Source of the DNA: Glandiceps talaboti
Lineage: Eukaryota; Hemichordata; Enteropneusta; Spengelidae
Reading direction: 5' to 3'
NCBI RefSeq assembly: GCF_964340395.1
Contig: NC_135564.1
Coordinates: 17,854,431-17,918,430 of the forward strand
DNA: 64,000 nt
In this document: positions 12,601 through 24,148 of the stretch, piece after piece
Layout of the letters: each line of letters starts with the position of its first letter
How positions within the stretch are numbered: position 1 is the first letter of the stretch
The notes under the pieces: model-generated
What the model was told of the DNA's origin: nothing
The model's input: the letters and a program-made list of their open reading frames with translations, nothing else
Databases searched by the model: none
Translations under genes and position numbers: made by a program

Positions 12601-14270
12601 TCAAACAGTCAACTTTCACCAAAGAAAGCCCCTCAAAAGTAGCTCTGAATGCTGCTGCCAAAAATGCAGGTGCTACAGCTGTCAGTGACATTTCACTACA
12701 TTTAGAGGACCTTACACTTGACAGTAAAGCAAATACTCAGAGGGTCAGTCCATGGAGAAGGCCAAGTCCTACTGACTCACAGTCATCAGAACTTTCCATC
12801 AGTCCATCTAAACCAAACCCATGGAAAAAACCCAGAGAGGTAGAGAGTCCTGAAACAGAGGTATTATCACCTGTCCACAGTGACTCAGATAAGAAAGATA
12901 ACAGTTCAGACAGTGGAAGTAACCAGTCTAGTCCAAGAAAAGGAAATCAGTGGAAACGCCATGTGTCAAAAAACGAGTATGATATCCCCGTCATCAATTA
13001 TGGCGGGCATATATCATCACCGTCATCAGAAACAAATGGAGATAATGTCTGGGTAAAAATGGAAGACTGTCCTATAAACTCACCAACAGGGTCTAGGCCA
13101 TCATCCATTAGAACATCTCGTACCGGTAGCAGTGCTAGTTCTCCAAGTGGCAGTATCCACAGAATTATTTCTCCGATATCACCAGTTGCTAATAGATCTA
13201 TAGGGAGTAGTATTCAGAGTTTATCGTCATCTGAAGCTGCTTCTGATCGTTTGTGCTCACGAGAAAGTATCAACACACAGGGTGGACAGCATAGTCAGAG
13301 ACGACTTCCAGGACTGAAAGAAAGACAGAATCGTTCAAACAGAACCCATACAGGTTCACCACATTCTTTCAAGGACACAACCAGTGAGAATGAAAAGTGT
13401 CAGTCTGATATATCATCCCCTTCGCCGACACGTAGGCATTCACCTAGGGGATCACCCAAGAAAAACAAGAAGAAATCAAAAAACGATTTAGGTTCAGGTT
13501 CCTGTGGGGTGGGCCAAAATAATGATTTTGATGTGCTCGTAGATGATCTGGCTGAAGGAATCCTTGGAATAGAGATGGAGCCAGAACCAGATCTCGTATC
13601 CAATAGTGATTTGGATGAGGATGAGGAAGAGGAGGAGGAAGAAGAGGAAGAGGATTTTAATTTGGAAGACGGAGGTTATGATGATGATGAATTTATTATG
13701 GCAGAACCTGAACCTATAAATGATGATGCAGTTCTACAAGAACATCCACCCCAGGAAACGCGTCAACAACGTAGACTAGAAAACAGACTTAATTCCTTTA
13801 TTCTTATTAATGACAATGAAGAATTAGAAGGTGAAATTGAAGCTGAGGAAGAGATAGAAGAGTTGACCTCACCCTCAGACATGCCTTCAACTGGCTGGAG
13901 ACGAAGTAGCAGTAAAGAGGAGGATGCTGAATCATCTCCACGGTTACAGAAGATGCCAGCAACCAGAAAACCTCCTCTGAGTAATGAGAAACCTGCCATT
14001 CAGACTGTGAAACCAGTGATGGTGTCACCGTTTAACTACAGTGGTCCACTGCCATCAAAGTCCAGTAGTCAGTCACCTGGTAGCCAACCATCAAGCCAAC
14101 CACCAAGTCGACCTCTGAGTCCAGAGGGTACACCGACCAGACGAACCATGATTCCGAGACCAGTGGGGTTTCGGGGACCCAGACAAACAACAAACCGAAA
14201 AGGAGAGGAGATCCAAGATGAAAACACACAAAACAGCAACTCAAGAAGTTACCTTGTGACGTCAGTATGA
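3424..14270 (+). CDS. APC: Adenomatous polyposis coli protein (APC), C-terminal 2,875 residues
   Basis: Five exons with consistent phases: 3424-3541, 4026-4274, 4501-4602, 5275-6587 and 7425-14270 (stop TGA). APC scaffolds the cytoplasmic beta-catenin destruction complex with Axin, GSK3 and CK1, and also binds microtubules, EB1 and PDZ proteins. The first four exons encode the ARM-repeat domain; the start (VEMVYSLLSMLGTHDKDDMS) matches my memory of human APC almost residue for residue. The last exon holds 15-aa repeats, eight 20-aa beta-catenin repeats, three SAMP motifs, a Ser/Thr/Pro/Arg-rich basic region, an acidic tract, a TMIP EB1-type motif and the terminus SYLVTSV, identical to human. 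The roughly 325 N-terminal residues (coiled coil) should lie upstream of the window; I found no earlier exon in bases 1-3423. No break in frame is seen. Identification is essentially certain. Confidence 0.97.
3559..3803. repeat. (TCTG)n microsatellite in APC intron
   Basis: An almost pure TCTG tract covers about 3571-3655, followed by interrupted TCTG, TCTA and TGTG units. It begins only 20-30 bp after the splice donor of exon 3424-3541. Open frames across it are low-complexity artefacts. Confidence 0.95.
5275..6587 (+). other. APC: APC ARM-repeat core exon
   Basis: This single 1,313-bp exon encodes most of the armadillo superhelix, from GGLQAIADLLQ to the disordered linker after LHVRKQRALEAD. 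Conserved ARM signatures include RRYAGMALTNLTFGD, LRNLSWRAD, LWNLSAHCTENKADICAVDG, SNACGTLWNLSAR and ALRNLMAARPDF. This surface binds Asef, KAP3 and related partners in vertebrates (family knowledge). The exon ends in phase 0 at ITK, and the next exon starts VMQEV, the equivalent of IAKVMEEV in human APC. The intron here (6588-7424) therefore cuts a region that is uninterrupted in the human giant last exon, while the human introns inside the ARM region are absent here (recalled structure, not checked). Confidence 0.9.
7880..8450 (+). other. APC: APC 15-aa beta-catenin-binding repeat region
   Basis: Three matches to the 15-residue beta-catenin-binding repeat are visible: TTIDFSRKYSDES, RTTNYSSQYSES and DQPTDYTQKYATDLP. 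They correspond in order to the human motifs TPINYSLKYSDE, PTNYSIKYNEE and QPIDYSLKYATDI. A weaker copy, EDFSMQFSDENIQG, lies between the first and second. These motifs bind beta-catenin constitutively, without phosphorylation, in the studied family members. Confidence 0.8.
8580..10835 (+). other. APC: APC 20-aa repeats (eight) and SAMP motifs (three)
   Basis: Eight 20-residue repeats of the form xCxExTPxxFSxxxSLSSL begin at 8580, 8874, 9144, 9516, 9984, 10203, 10536 and 10698. When phosphorylated by CK1/GSK3, such repeats bind beta-catenin tightly. Three Axin-binding SAMP motifs interleave: ILEDCISSAMP (9357), ILAECINSAMPK (9708) and LLNDVINAAMPK (about 10800). By motif detail the repeats match human R1, R2, R3, R4, R4, R5, R6 and R7, so the R4 type (TPLNFSTATSLSDL) is present twice, with SAMP2 between the copies. 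Human APC has seven 20-aa repeats. Confidence 0.92.
11295..11640 (+). repeat. APC: Coding minisatellite, GRGTSPA heptad repeats in APC basic region
   Basis: About fifteen imperfect 21-bp units encode variants of GRGTSPA, giving an Arg/Gly/Ser/Thr/Pro-rich stretch that opens the basic, microtubule-binding part of APC. The frame is open throughout and all length changes seen are multiples of three. The flanking conserved motif GGKKVYRSPYSQN just upstream matches human GGKKVYKSLITGK, which fixes the position in the protein. A heptad expansion of this kind is not in the human sequence as I recall it. Confidence 0.8.
13605..13698 (+). other. APC: Acidic Glu/Asp tract in APC
   Basis: Encodes SDLDED followed by about ten consecutive Glu, then DFNLEDGGYDDDEF. 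It lies between the basic region and the conserved LENRLNSFI motif. I do not recall such a tract in vertebrate APC. In DNA it is a GAG/GAA-rich purine run. Confidence 0.75.
14145..14267 (+). other. APC: APC C-terminus: EB1-type SxIP motif and PDZ ligand
   Basis: TMIP at 14145-14156, embedded in basic residues (TRRTMIPRPVGFRG), fits the [ST]-x-I-P motif that binds EB1 at microtubule plus ends. The last seven residues, SYLVTSV (14247-14267), form a class I PDZ ligand identical to human APC, which binds DLG1 and related proteins. The motif VSPFNYSG upstream matches human VTPFNYNP. Confidence 0.88.
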
Positions 14271-15660
14271 CTAGTGTAGAAGCCAAGGCATTTACTGCTT
14301 TGGCCATTTTTACAGTGTTTAAGACTTTTTGAGGTACTTTTGTGTGCCAGATCTTGCATCACAAAATCTTATGTCAGCAGAACGAAATGAGAGAAACTGA
14401 AACAGATAATTTCCCATCAGTGTTGTCACTTAAAAGATGATGATTAAAATTGTAAATTGCCAATATTCCAGTCAATATGTGCTTTTGCTACTGTTATAAA
14501 AAAGCCTTCACTCAAGTCATCAGTTTTTTTGTCAAATACTGCAGAACATTTTGCTATAAACGTAGCATGTTTTTGAGTACTTTTTTCTGTACAAAAGAAT
14601 TTTTGTATACATATTCCATGACCTGTGCCATTATTTGTTAGTTTGTTAATTCTATTCACTTGTTTGTTCCACATTTTTGTTCATTTCATCAAGTCATCCA
14701 TTTTTTTTTCATGTGTTTTGGGAATTTTGTGTATCGATGTATTTCGCAAGAGTTGATAGCAGTGTTGGAATGTTTGAATGTCGGATTGTATCGTGGTTAG
14801 GATGTACTGATGTTCATATAGACATTGCATCGCACAAATTAATATAAACTTGAAGAAAAAAACACTAAAATCTAATCCAGACAATCATGTCAACAAAAAA
14901 AGAACAGAAATTCCAAATGATATTTTGCCTTTTTATACATTTTTTGTGTAGTTACTAGAAAAGTAGGTGATAGAGGGCGCTCTTTGCAGTGTAGTCGGAG
15001 TACCAAAAATCATGTAGCAGTAGTGTCTAGTGTGGAAAATAGTCGTGTGTTTGAAACACAAAGTTTTGTCACTGAGAGACTTGACAGTTGTTTGAGGCCT
15101 CTGTTTTCAAGGTGTAAAAAACCCAGATGTTCAATGTTTGATTATGCATAAACGGGGGAATACAAAAGAATATTGACTACCAGAATGTACACATTTCCCT
15201 TCATAAAATTTATGATCATACCCAGTTCTTTATAAAGAAAAAAAAATAGTATTCAGTTAAACTTGTCTTTGCTATGTCTTTCCAGACTTCTTTTTATTTA
15301 CATTTTTGTTTGTGTAAAATTGAAAAAAAAATATAGATTTCATAGTTATCTTTGCTGTAACATTTCTAAATGAAGATAGACTCTTTCCTTTCTGGTTTTG
15401 TTCAGTTGAGCTCAGATTGAGTACCTTTTTTTCATCTCTACAAAAGGATATTTTTCTGTATAAAAAAGATGTTGTACAACAGAAGAGCTACTGATATTGT
15501 GGGGGTTTTTAGGAACAACTAATCATGTTATAATGTTCTCCTAACAGACAGAATATCACTGTTGCTGTCAGTGTCCTACTAAGATGTCACTCCCAGAATT
15601 TGTAAGAATATTTATAATTGTAACATGTACATATAATAATAAATTGCTTCGTTGTCATGG
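14271..15660 (+). other. APC: APC 3' untranslated region
   Basis: AT-rich non-coding sequence with no supported gene. It ends at a canonical AATAAA (15638-15643), followed by a GT-rich stretch from about 15670 of the kind that binds CstF. This predicts a 3' UTR of about 1.4 kb. Confidence 0.7.
15638..15643 (+). terminator. APC: APC poly(A) signal AATAAA
   Basis: AATAAA is followed about 30-40 bp later by TCTGTCTGTGTGTGTGAG, a typical GU-rich downstream element. It is the only well-formed signal in this part of the UTR. Confidence 0.65.
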
Positions 15661-15768
15661 ATACATAATTTGGTTTGATTTCTGTCTGTGTGTGTGAGCA
15701 TGTGATTTGCATCTGACAGTGTGTCAGTATGATTTGTGTGTTTGTGCCATGTTTACATTGTTTATGTG

Positions 15769-16163
15769 TAGTCTAGATGCTATCTATGGCTTCAAATCTC
15801 TTTTCATGTCTAGCTCAATGGGGTCCTGAGATGAAATTTCAAATTCAAACAAAGCTACCCACACACAGTCATTGAACATCATGTCTTTGTTACTAAGTGA
15901 TCACAAAATTCTGACCAATCATAAGTTCGTGTTTTATTAAAGGTATTTACGTAATAATATGGTATATTTGTCAGCTCAGGATGCTACTTATACTTTGCGT
16001 CTCAGACCACGAAAAGTTGTTTTGTGGTCTGATTATTTACATCATTCTAACAGTTGAGCATTTACTCATTTGCACGAACAACTTCTAGTTCATGATTTCT
16101 CATTGAGCTAGATGGGCTGAACGGAGATCTTGAGATTTGAAGCCACAGATAGCATGTAGACTA
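15769..16163. mobile_element. Foldback MITE with perfect 9-bp target duplication
   Basis: The left end TAGTCTAGATGCTATCTATG pairs with the right end, whose complement reads TAGTCTACATGCTATCTGTG; similarity continues through GGCTTCAAATCTC and AGCTCAATG. The element is about 395 bp and non-coding. It is flanked by identical GTTTATGTG at 15760-15768 and 16164-16172. It lies between the 3' ends of APC and the convergent gene. Confidence 0.85.
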
Positions 16164-16411
16164 GTTTATGTGTGTCTGTGTGTACATGTCAGTGTATGAT
16201 GTGTGTTTGTATCAGTTTGTCTTTGTATGTGCATGTGTGTGTGTGCGTGTTATGGGAGGGGGTTACCTTGTGTCAAATGCAACTTTGTCCAAGGAGTGAT
16301 ATTCAGTGCAGTTGTAGAAAATCAAAGTGATTTCCAAAATTTCAGATAAATTTATTGTTTGTAAAGAAGCACTTTCATCCACCCTTGTATGTGTGGGTGA
16401 TTGAAAGATGG

Positions 16412-16427
16412 CCACAAGGGGGCGCTA
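16412..16427 (+). promoter_or_regulatory. CTCF-like motif between convergent genes
   Basis: CCACAAGGGGGCGCTA matches the core CTCF consensus CCASYAGRKGGCRS at 13 of 14 positions. It sits between the APC poly(A) signal (15.64 kb) and that of the opposite-strand gene (16.55 kb), where an insulator would be plausible. The match is visible; binding is inferred. Confidence 0.4.
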
Positions 16428-16548
16428 TTTATCAGATTTCCTTTTTCCAGTTTGGGAACATAATGTTTAGGCTAATACACTAGAAGACAAGAAACACAAA
16501 TGGAAGAAATAAAAACAGCTTGACAAATTTAGATTTATAGGTACGTTA

Positions 16549-16554
16549 TTTATT
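16549..16554 (-). terminator. Poly(A) signal of the coiled-coil gene
   Basis: AATAAA on the minus strand, about 100 bp after the stop TAG in the last exon. It supports the existence of that short last exon and gives a very short 3' UTR. Confidence 0.6.
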
Positions 16555-16652
16555 TTGTCCAGTCAACCACATGACAGTAGAATTAGACTTGTTGGTTTTC
16601 AGATGATGCTACAGTGGATGTATAGTTGTCTATAAGAAGAAGACGGAGATCT

Positions 16653-19600
16653 CTAGAAGTCATCCCTGGCATTTGAAAAGAAGAGAGAGATAAAGAGTCA
16701 TTTAATTTTTGATATGCTATGAGCATCACCAATACTATGACAGAACCCTAATGGCACGCGAGTGCAAGTGTGGCGTACTCGGGTATTTGCATGAGTGCTT
16801 GCAGTGTTCCCTGTGCCCATAAAGTGCAGCAGAAAACACTGCAAGCATGAGTGCAAATACCCCTGAGTATCCACACTGGAACTTGCTTGGCATGGGGTTC
16901 TGTTATTATTACATATGTTTATCTGAACAGCAAATTTCCATAAAAATCATAACGCGATTTCATGTGTAGCGAACTATCACATCCTCATTTGCATGCAGGA
17001 ATGCAATTATGTTTTCGGTATTACACTGCAGTGAAAATACTACTCGTATATGTGGGCACAAAGTGCAAGTAATCTCTGGTATATATGTAATAATATCCTA
17101 TTGTAATCATGATGAATAGGGCTAAAGAATGCCTCCATATGCCAACTCAATATTTAGTTTTAGCTGGATGTGACCCTCCATGAAGTCTAGCTCCAACTAC
17201 ATTTTTGTAGGCAATGGATAGCAAGTTGTGCTCTTCCGAGGTGAGCACTTGCTCCGATGCTGGTTTCACCTTAGACTTTCCTCCCAGTTGTAAACAACTT
17301 AAAGTTTGTGGAGAAAACTATGAACAACGAAATGATTCATTTGTAGTGTGTGCACATACAGAACTGCATCAGTTTGGAGTAATCCATGCCATGTGGTAAA
17401 ACAATAGTGATTTACAACAGAAATATAGCCTACACCTAAAAGTTACAGTTACTAAGGTTTGACATTGTACTTACGTTACAACACATGACTTTCGTCTTGC
17501 CTTCAGACGCATGCTGCGTAGTTTACCATCACGTTCACTTTCAGCATCATAAAACACATCCTGTTCTTGGACATTATCAGTGACCTGGAAAGTCAAAGGT
17601 CAATTATTCATTGTAACTCGTTATCTTGGGGTATACATAATCAAGATGTATTGCTAAAACTCCAGAATATCACAATAATCAAACAATATGTCAATATGAG
17701 AAAACAAGCTTAATAAAAACAAACGATTTTATATTGTTGTCCGTTGGTGGCGCTATCCACTAAAACACGTGTACAGTCTTGCTGGTCAATATTTTGTTGA
17801 TCATACAATGTTACCATACACTTGCTTTGGTTATTCTTTAGCATTGTTTGTGGGTCTATGGTTTTATAAAATATTATAATTTCTTGGTATTTTCCTTTGC
17901 CAAACTTGATACACCAGAACAAAATATGTAAAGGGCTAGAAGAGAGTGATGAACTAGCGTAACAAATAAAACATGCCACAATTTCACTATTTCTTGGTAA
18001 ACTTGTAATTTACTCTATCACACAAAATTTTGCTTACTTTGTGTCCGTGGAACTTTTGAATCAACATTTCGTCTTGAACATTGGCCATAACATCCTTGAC
18101 TCTTTCTTTCAAGAAATCAATTTCGTCCTGGTCCAGTTCAATTTCTCTGATTCGACGAGCTTTTTCTTCACACATGGAATGATCAGCCAGTTTTATGTTG
18201 TAACTAGAGTCATCAAAGAGAAATGACATTAGGGAGGAACCAGGAGGGTATCGTAAAACTAAGGTGATGACAAAATACTACTCTGGAAACTGAACTTTCA
18301 ATTTACTAGTAAAAAATAGATACAAAGAAAAATTGTAGTTTGATACTACTCTGGCAGTTGAGGTCTATCCTAGTAAACAGAGACCGCTACTGCCGAGTAG
18401 TGTGAGCTAGATAACACAAATGGGTGGTAGTGGTGCCTTGGTGATACGAATATAATCACTTTGTGATCAATATAAAGTAAACATTAGATTCTCCAATATG
18501 TACACTACCAGATCATGTAAGTCATCACAAACATAACATCACAAACATGTGGTTCAAGTAATGTCTATGAGGAATAGAGATATGATAATTTGAGTGCAAT
18601 GTGGATACAACTGTAACCTGAAAGTTCTAGGTGTTCCTTCCACTTTAATAACCCATGCAACAGTTGTCTAGAAATGCTGCTGATCAGAACATCACATTAT
18701 CAATTTGGAAGGCAATAATAAACTAGCTTTGTAGGTGCCGAAAAGTCTTCTGCTTTATCACACTATCAAACTGACATACATTAATACAAAAACAAAACAA
18801 AAGTGAGTGCCTCAGATGTAGCTTCACGCAGTGCTTTATCAGTTTGTTTATGTCTGTGAAAGTTAGTGGTCTGAGATAAAACGTAGTTCTGATTGGCAGC
18901 ATTTCTAGACAACTGTTGCAAGGGTTGTATAATGTACTGGATAGTGAGTGGTTATGTAAATGGACCAAAGGTTGGCCCTTTCAGACTACTGCAGCAGCTG
19001 ACAAATGTTAAACATTAGATTTTTGGAACTTTGATAGCATCATGGCTTTCCATAAATTTGTCATTTCCTTCAGGTAAAGTGTTGGTTTGTGTCATTTTGT
19101 ACGTCTATGTACTTACTCCCTAATCATAGCCATCATGAGTTCTTCCTTTGCTTTACGAGCCTCTTCATGTGTTGTTTCTTCCTTGATGGCCTCATCAAGC
19201 TGTCAAAGTTGGAAAGAAAATTTTTTCAAAGAAAGTTTGAAAGGAAAGAAAAAGTTTAATTCCACCAGAAAGTGAAATGCATATTACAAATTGTAAAAGT
19301 AACTTAAAGATGTGATTGCATGATTCTGATTGTAATTCACTGAAAACTAATCAAAGTTCATTGGCCAAAACTCTGTGAACTTTGACCTTACCTGAACACC
19401 TGCAAACATACGGATCATTTCTGCTTGGGTCAGTTCTTTCAGGAACATTGATCGTTTTCTCTTGCGATCATATGCCATATTAGGATCTTTACAAATACTG
19501 CTACGTCGACGCTTCTCTGCTTCTTCCTGCATTTTAGGAATGATATAAAAATGTACATTTTAATGTCAGGATAATGTATACATCATTTCAGATCACAAAA

Positions 19601-20312
19601 GTTTTTACACTGTAATAAAGTAGATAACTGTAGCAAATGTTCGAGGAATGTGCACAACATTCTATACCCCAAAAGACCTCTCCTTAACTGGCGCCCTCTA
19701 GCGTTACAAGAGAGCACTGATTAAGGTCAAAGGTGAACCTCTTTGAACAGTGCCTTGTATTCTTTTTTCTACCGTCAGTTTTGACAAATTCTAACCAATC
19801 TCATGTATGAGAACAATACCTGGCTACTATTTCTGACCAAAACACTTGTATCTCACTCATTATGCAACTACAAAATTGCATCCATAGAGGGCGTCATTTT
19901 ATGGAAAGGTCCATTTCACGACACTCTACAAAATCCAACACTTTTTCCAAAATATTGACTCAGCCATGACAGGATGAACATACAACTTACAGAGACTTGA
20001 AGTTTGATTAAATTAGAAGCCCTGTTAAAACTTGAGACAAAGGAATCTTTAATATCTTTGTATCTATCATCAATATCATGATCCTCTTCATTTCGCACAT
20101 CCTGTAAAAAAAAATTAAAAAACTATTTTCAACAAACAGACAGTAGGAATTGTTTATGTGACACTCATTTATAATAGATGGCTCCTAATCAAATCAGGGC
20201 AGCCTTTTTTTGATGATGCATGATCACAGATTTCTTAAGAAGAGTTACACATGATGCAAGAAAATTTATCAATCATTGCTTGTAACACCTAATAAAAGAT
20301 GACAACCAAGTG

Positions 20313-20370
<58 letters not shown>

Positions 20371-23300
20371 GACAGACAGACACACACAGACAGACACAGA
20401 CACACACACACACATACACACACACATACATACACACACACATACACACACACACATACATACACACACACACACATACATATACATATACATACATACA
20501 CAGACACACACAGACACACACACATGCTCCCTCCCACCACCACACACACACAGCTATTATAGACACCTACATCTAACTCTGCCCATGCTGACATCAGATC
20601 ATCCTGTACTGAAACCCACTGTACATTAATATCAGCCATCGCCTTGACAACAGCTTTAAATTCTTTATCAGTTTCTTCCTGTGGAAGAGAAAGAAAAGCA
20701 TTTTCATTTACGTCAAAATTAATAGTATGAAATATTGACAATTGGAGAGAAATGAAATGTCAGGAGGTGATCTGACTTTGTAAATATTGACACTCCTTAT
20801 TAATCACATACAAGTGTGTTATAAGAATGCTCACAACCAATCTGATAAAATCTGATGTGGTGAATATTACAAGATTTCTTTATTTGCCTTTATTTTCTTT
20901 TGTTTATTATTATTTTTTTTCTTCAAATTTTGTTGTTCTTGGAGTGAGCACCTTCTTTCTACATCTGAAGGAGGCACTCACCCCAAGAACAACAAAATTG
21001 AAAACAAACAACAAACAAAGAAAATAAACGTAAATAAAGAAATCTTGTCATATTCACTTCACCACATCAGATTGGCCCACAACAACAGACCTGTCATTGA
21101 GGCAGGTCCAAGTACTATTGTATGTTTTTAATTAAAATTAATTAATTAATTTATTTATTTATTTATTTATTTATTAATTAATTAATTAATTTATTTATTT
21201 ATTCATACTCATTCATTATTTATTTATTCATTCATTCACTTATTTATTTGAGGTCTACACGATTACCCCATTTACAGACAATCAAAAGAGTTTTTACATA
21301 TATTTTGTATTGGTTGTTGTTTTAACCACTGTTCTGTGTAATTCTTTTCATCTCATTGTAATTCCTTTAATTTGACTATAACTTTAATAAAGCCGAAGTC
21401 TGTCTCATTTATGGTGAGGAAACATGACAAATTTAACAAACAACTAATTTGACATCCTTTACCCGGTCACCATGTATCATTGCATCCATGATTGACACCC
21501 TTCTCTCTCGTTCTTCCTCCATCTGTTCCTCCAAATCCATTTTATTACTATTCCAAATCAATTCTGCCTGTGCTTCATCTTTTAATTCTTCTTGAACTAA
21601 AATGTCTGCCTTTATCTTCTTTTTGTGTTCTTCCTGTGAAAGTACAAAAAATCATGATTGACTAAATGGAGAACTCTATTCAGATTTAAGACAAGGTTTG
21701 CACACTTGCTAACATGCCAATGTATGCTCAAAACTATCAAGGCTTTCCCAGTCAGTCCATGGTCTATTATCGAGTCTGCACGCTTGACAATGCATAGCAC
21801 CACAGACAAGTGATAACACCTGTCAAGGCTTTCCCAGTCAATACACAGTCTATACTGGAACTATCAAAGCTTTCAAAGTCAGTCCCCTGGCTATTCTAGA
21901 GTCTGCACACTTGCCAATGCATAGCACTTGTAGGCTTGAGTCATTATCCTGTTGCACCACAGTTGATACAGTCTATTCATTGAGTCTGTACATAAAAGTA
22001 TCACCGACTGGGTGATACTTCCAAGGTCTGTACAACATTTGTATATTTGAGTGTGTCACAGAAAATCTCGTCTCCAGTGGGATTTCAACAAAAAATGAAA
22101 AAGTATGAAATTACAAAAAATTTCAATAAATGAAATAAACTACAAGAAATGGTGTATTTATACCTGATTTACAGCAATGGCATTCTTGAATTCATTATTT
22201 AGTGGTTGTAATGTAATGGACGCCCTCTTTCTTGTCTGGTCCTCCTCCTGCATTCTCCTCGCTTGCTCAATGTCCAATGACCTGTAACAATATCATGTAA
22301 AGTATGAATATATCAAAAATAGCACATGACGGTACACTTTGTTGCAATATTATCAAATCTCACAGCATCAACATACTGTCAACCATACAAAACCCTGCCC
22401 GTTCTACACTCAGACAGAGTAAGGATGCCCAATTTAGTCAATTAGCATACTCATACCCCAATTTGCAATTCATGAAGTTTATTTTAACACCTTTAAACCA
22501 GAAGTACAACTTTCAGACTGGCATCTTCCAATGGTTCAGAGAAGTTTCTAAGCTGTTCTATTAATTAACACTACTCCTACCACTGTGTTGGCTTCATCTT
22601 ATCTAAGCTCTGATTGGCTGCCTGATCCTGATATCATTTTAGTAAAGATTTTGTCAACATTTGCAGTGATTGGCATGACATGTGAAATTCAAGCATTATT
22701 CCTGATGAAAACATGCTAAACCTATCTGGGGTACGTGTTTTGTAAGTTTCCACACCATAGCACTGTGCTGCCTACAAAAAGCACATTCTGGGGGAGGGCA
22801 CACTAAAGTAACACCCTCTCTTGGGCATAATAAATCCTTACACAGACGAAAACTGCAACAGATGTGTGAACAAATCTCCTGATTGCTAAATTTGGAGAAA
22901 AAACATTGCTAACAATAGGGATTGTGATGACTGTTAATACCTGAGCTGAGGGGCAGTAGCTGATCATTCATGCCCCCTAGGTCAGTCATACAATTCTTTC
23001 GGTCAACAGAAATGGTTGATTTTCATAAGCAACATGGTATTGAAAGACTTACTCATGAACAGCTTGATTTGATATGGTTAACCCCCCCCCCCCCACTCCC
23101 TTGCCCCCTCTCTCCCTCCCTCCCCTCCCAACAATGTGTACAATGACTTACTTATGGACAGCTTGAATTGTGAGTCTTCTTGTAGATCTCTCTAGACAGC
23201 GATCTGTAGGGAAGTCTACATCCCAGTGTTTGCCATTATAGAAATGTTCCAGACTTCCGTCCACAGGTGTATTACGTAAAGTACCAAGCTGTAGGATGTA

Positions 23301-24046
23301 AGAACAGTACTGGTCAATAATTTGTAATTGTACTCTGAGAGTAAATGTCTTTTTTCTTCTTCAAAAAATACACCTTGATTACGAACAAGTTTGTCTCTTG
23401 ATTTTAGCATGGATGTATACATTTATGATTTTAGTAAAGTGCATCCATAAATAATTATGTTCAGGAATATACCATTAGTTAGCTGCAGTGTCTATTAATG
23501 TCAATATTTATACATTCCCTATTGACCATTCTCATAAACGAGAGTTTATTTTCTGACGATGTGTCTTTGTCTGTCTTAGACAGTGCCGTAAGAGAGGCAG
23601 TGGTTTACGATTATAACGAGTCAAATTTCCAATATCTCAGTTAAGTTTCTTTTCTCTTACATTTTATTGATCTTCTGTATAAACAATACTTTTAAGCCAT
23701 GTAAGCAATAGTTTGGAAATTAAATGATTTATTAACGTAATTAAGCATTCACTCTCATTTTTTGTGTGTATCCATAATATTTACCATGAGATAATGATAT
23801 CATGTGTAATGCTCTAAGAATATACACAAACTGGAAACAATTGTATAGTTTTTTTATTTTAAATATTTCGTGGTTCAACATATTCAAATGCATACACACA
23901 TATATACATTCCTACAGCTCATGCACACACAGACACATAGACACAGACACACATGCATGTGCACACACATACACACACATACATACATACATACATACAT
24001 ACACAGATACACAGACAGACAGACAGACAGTCAGTCAGTCAGACAG

Positions 24047-24080
<34 letters not shown>

Positions 24081-24089
24081 ACACACACA

Positions 24090-24148
<59 letters not shown>

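Noticed and set aside
11228-12691. Long open frame (487 codons) opposite the APC last exon
   Set aside because: It is the antisense shadow of the Ser/Thr/Pro/Arg-rich APC region, where GC-skewed codons remove stops; no protein character of its own.
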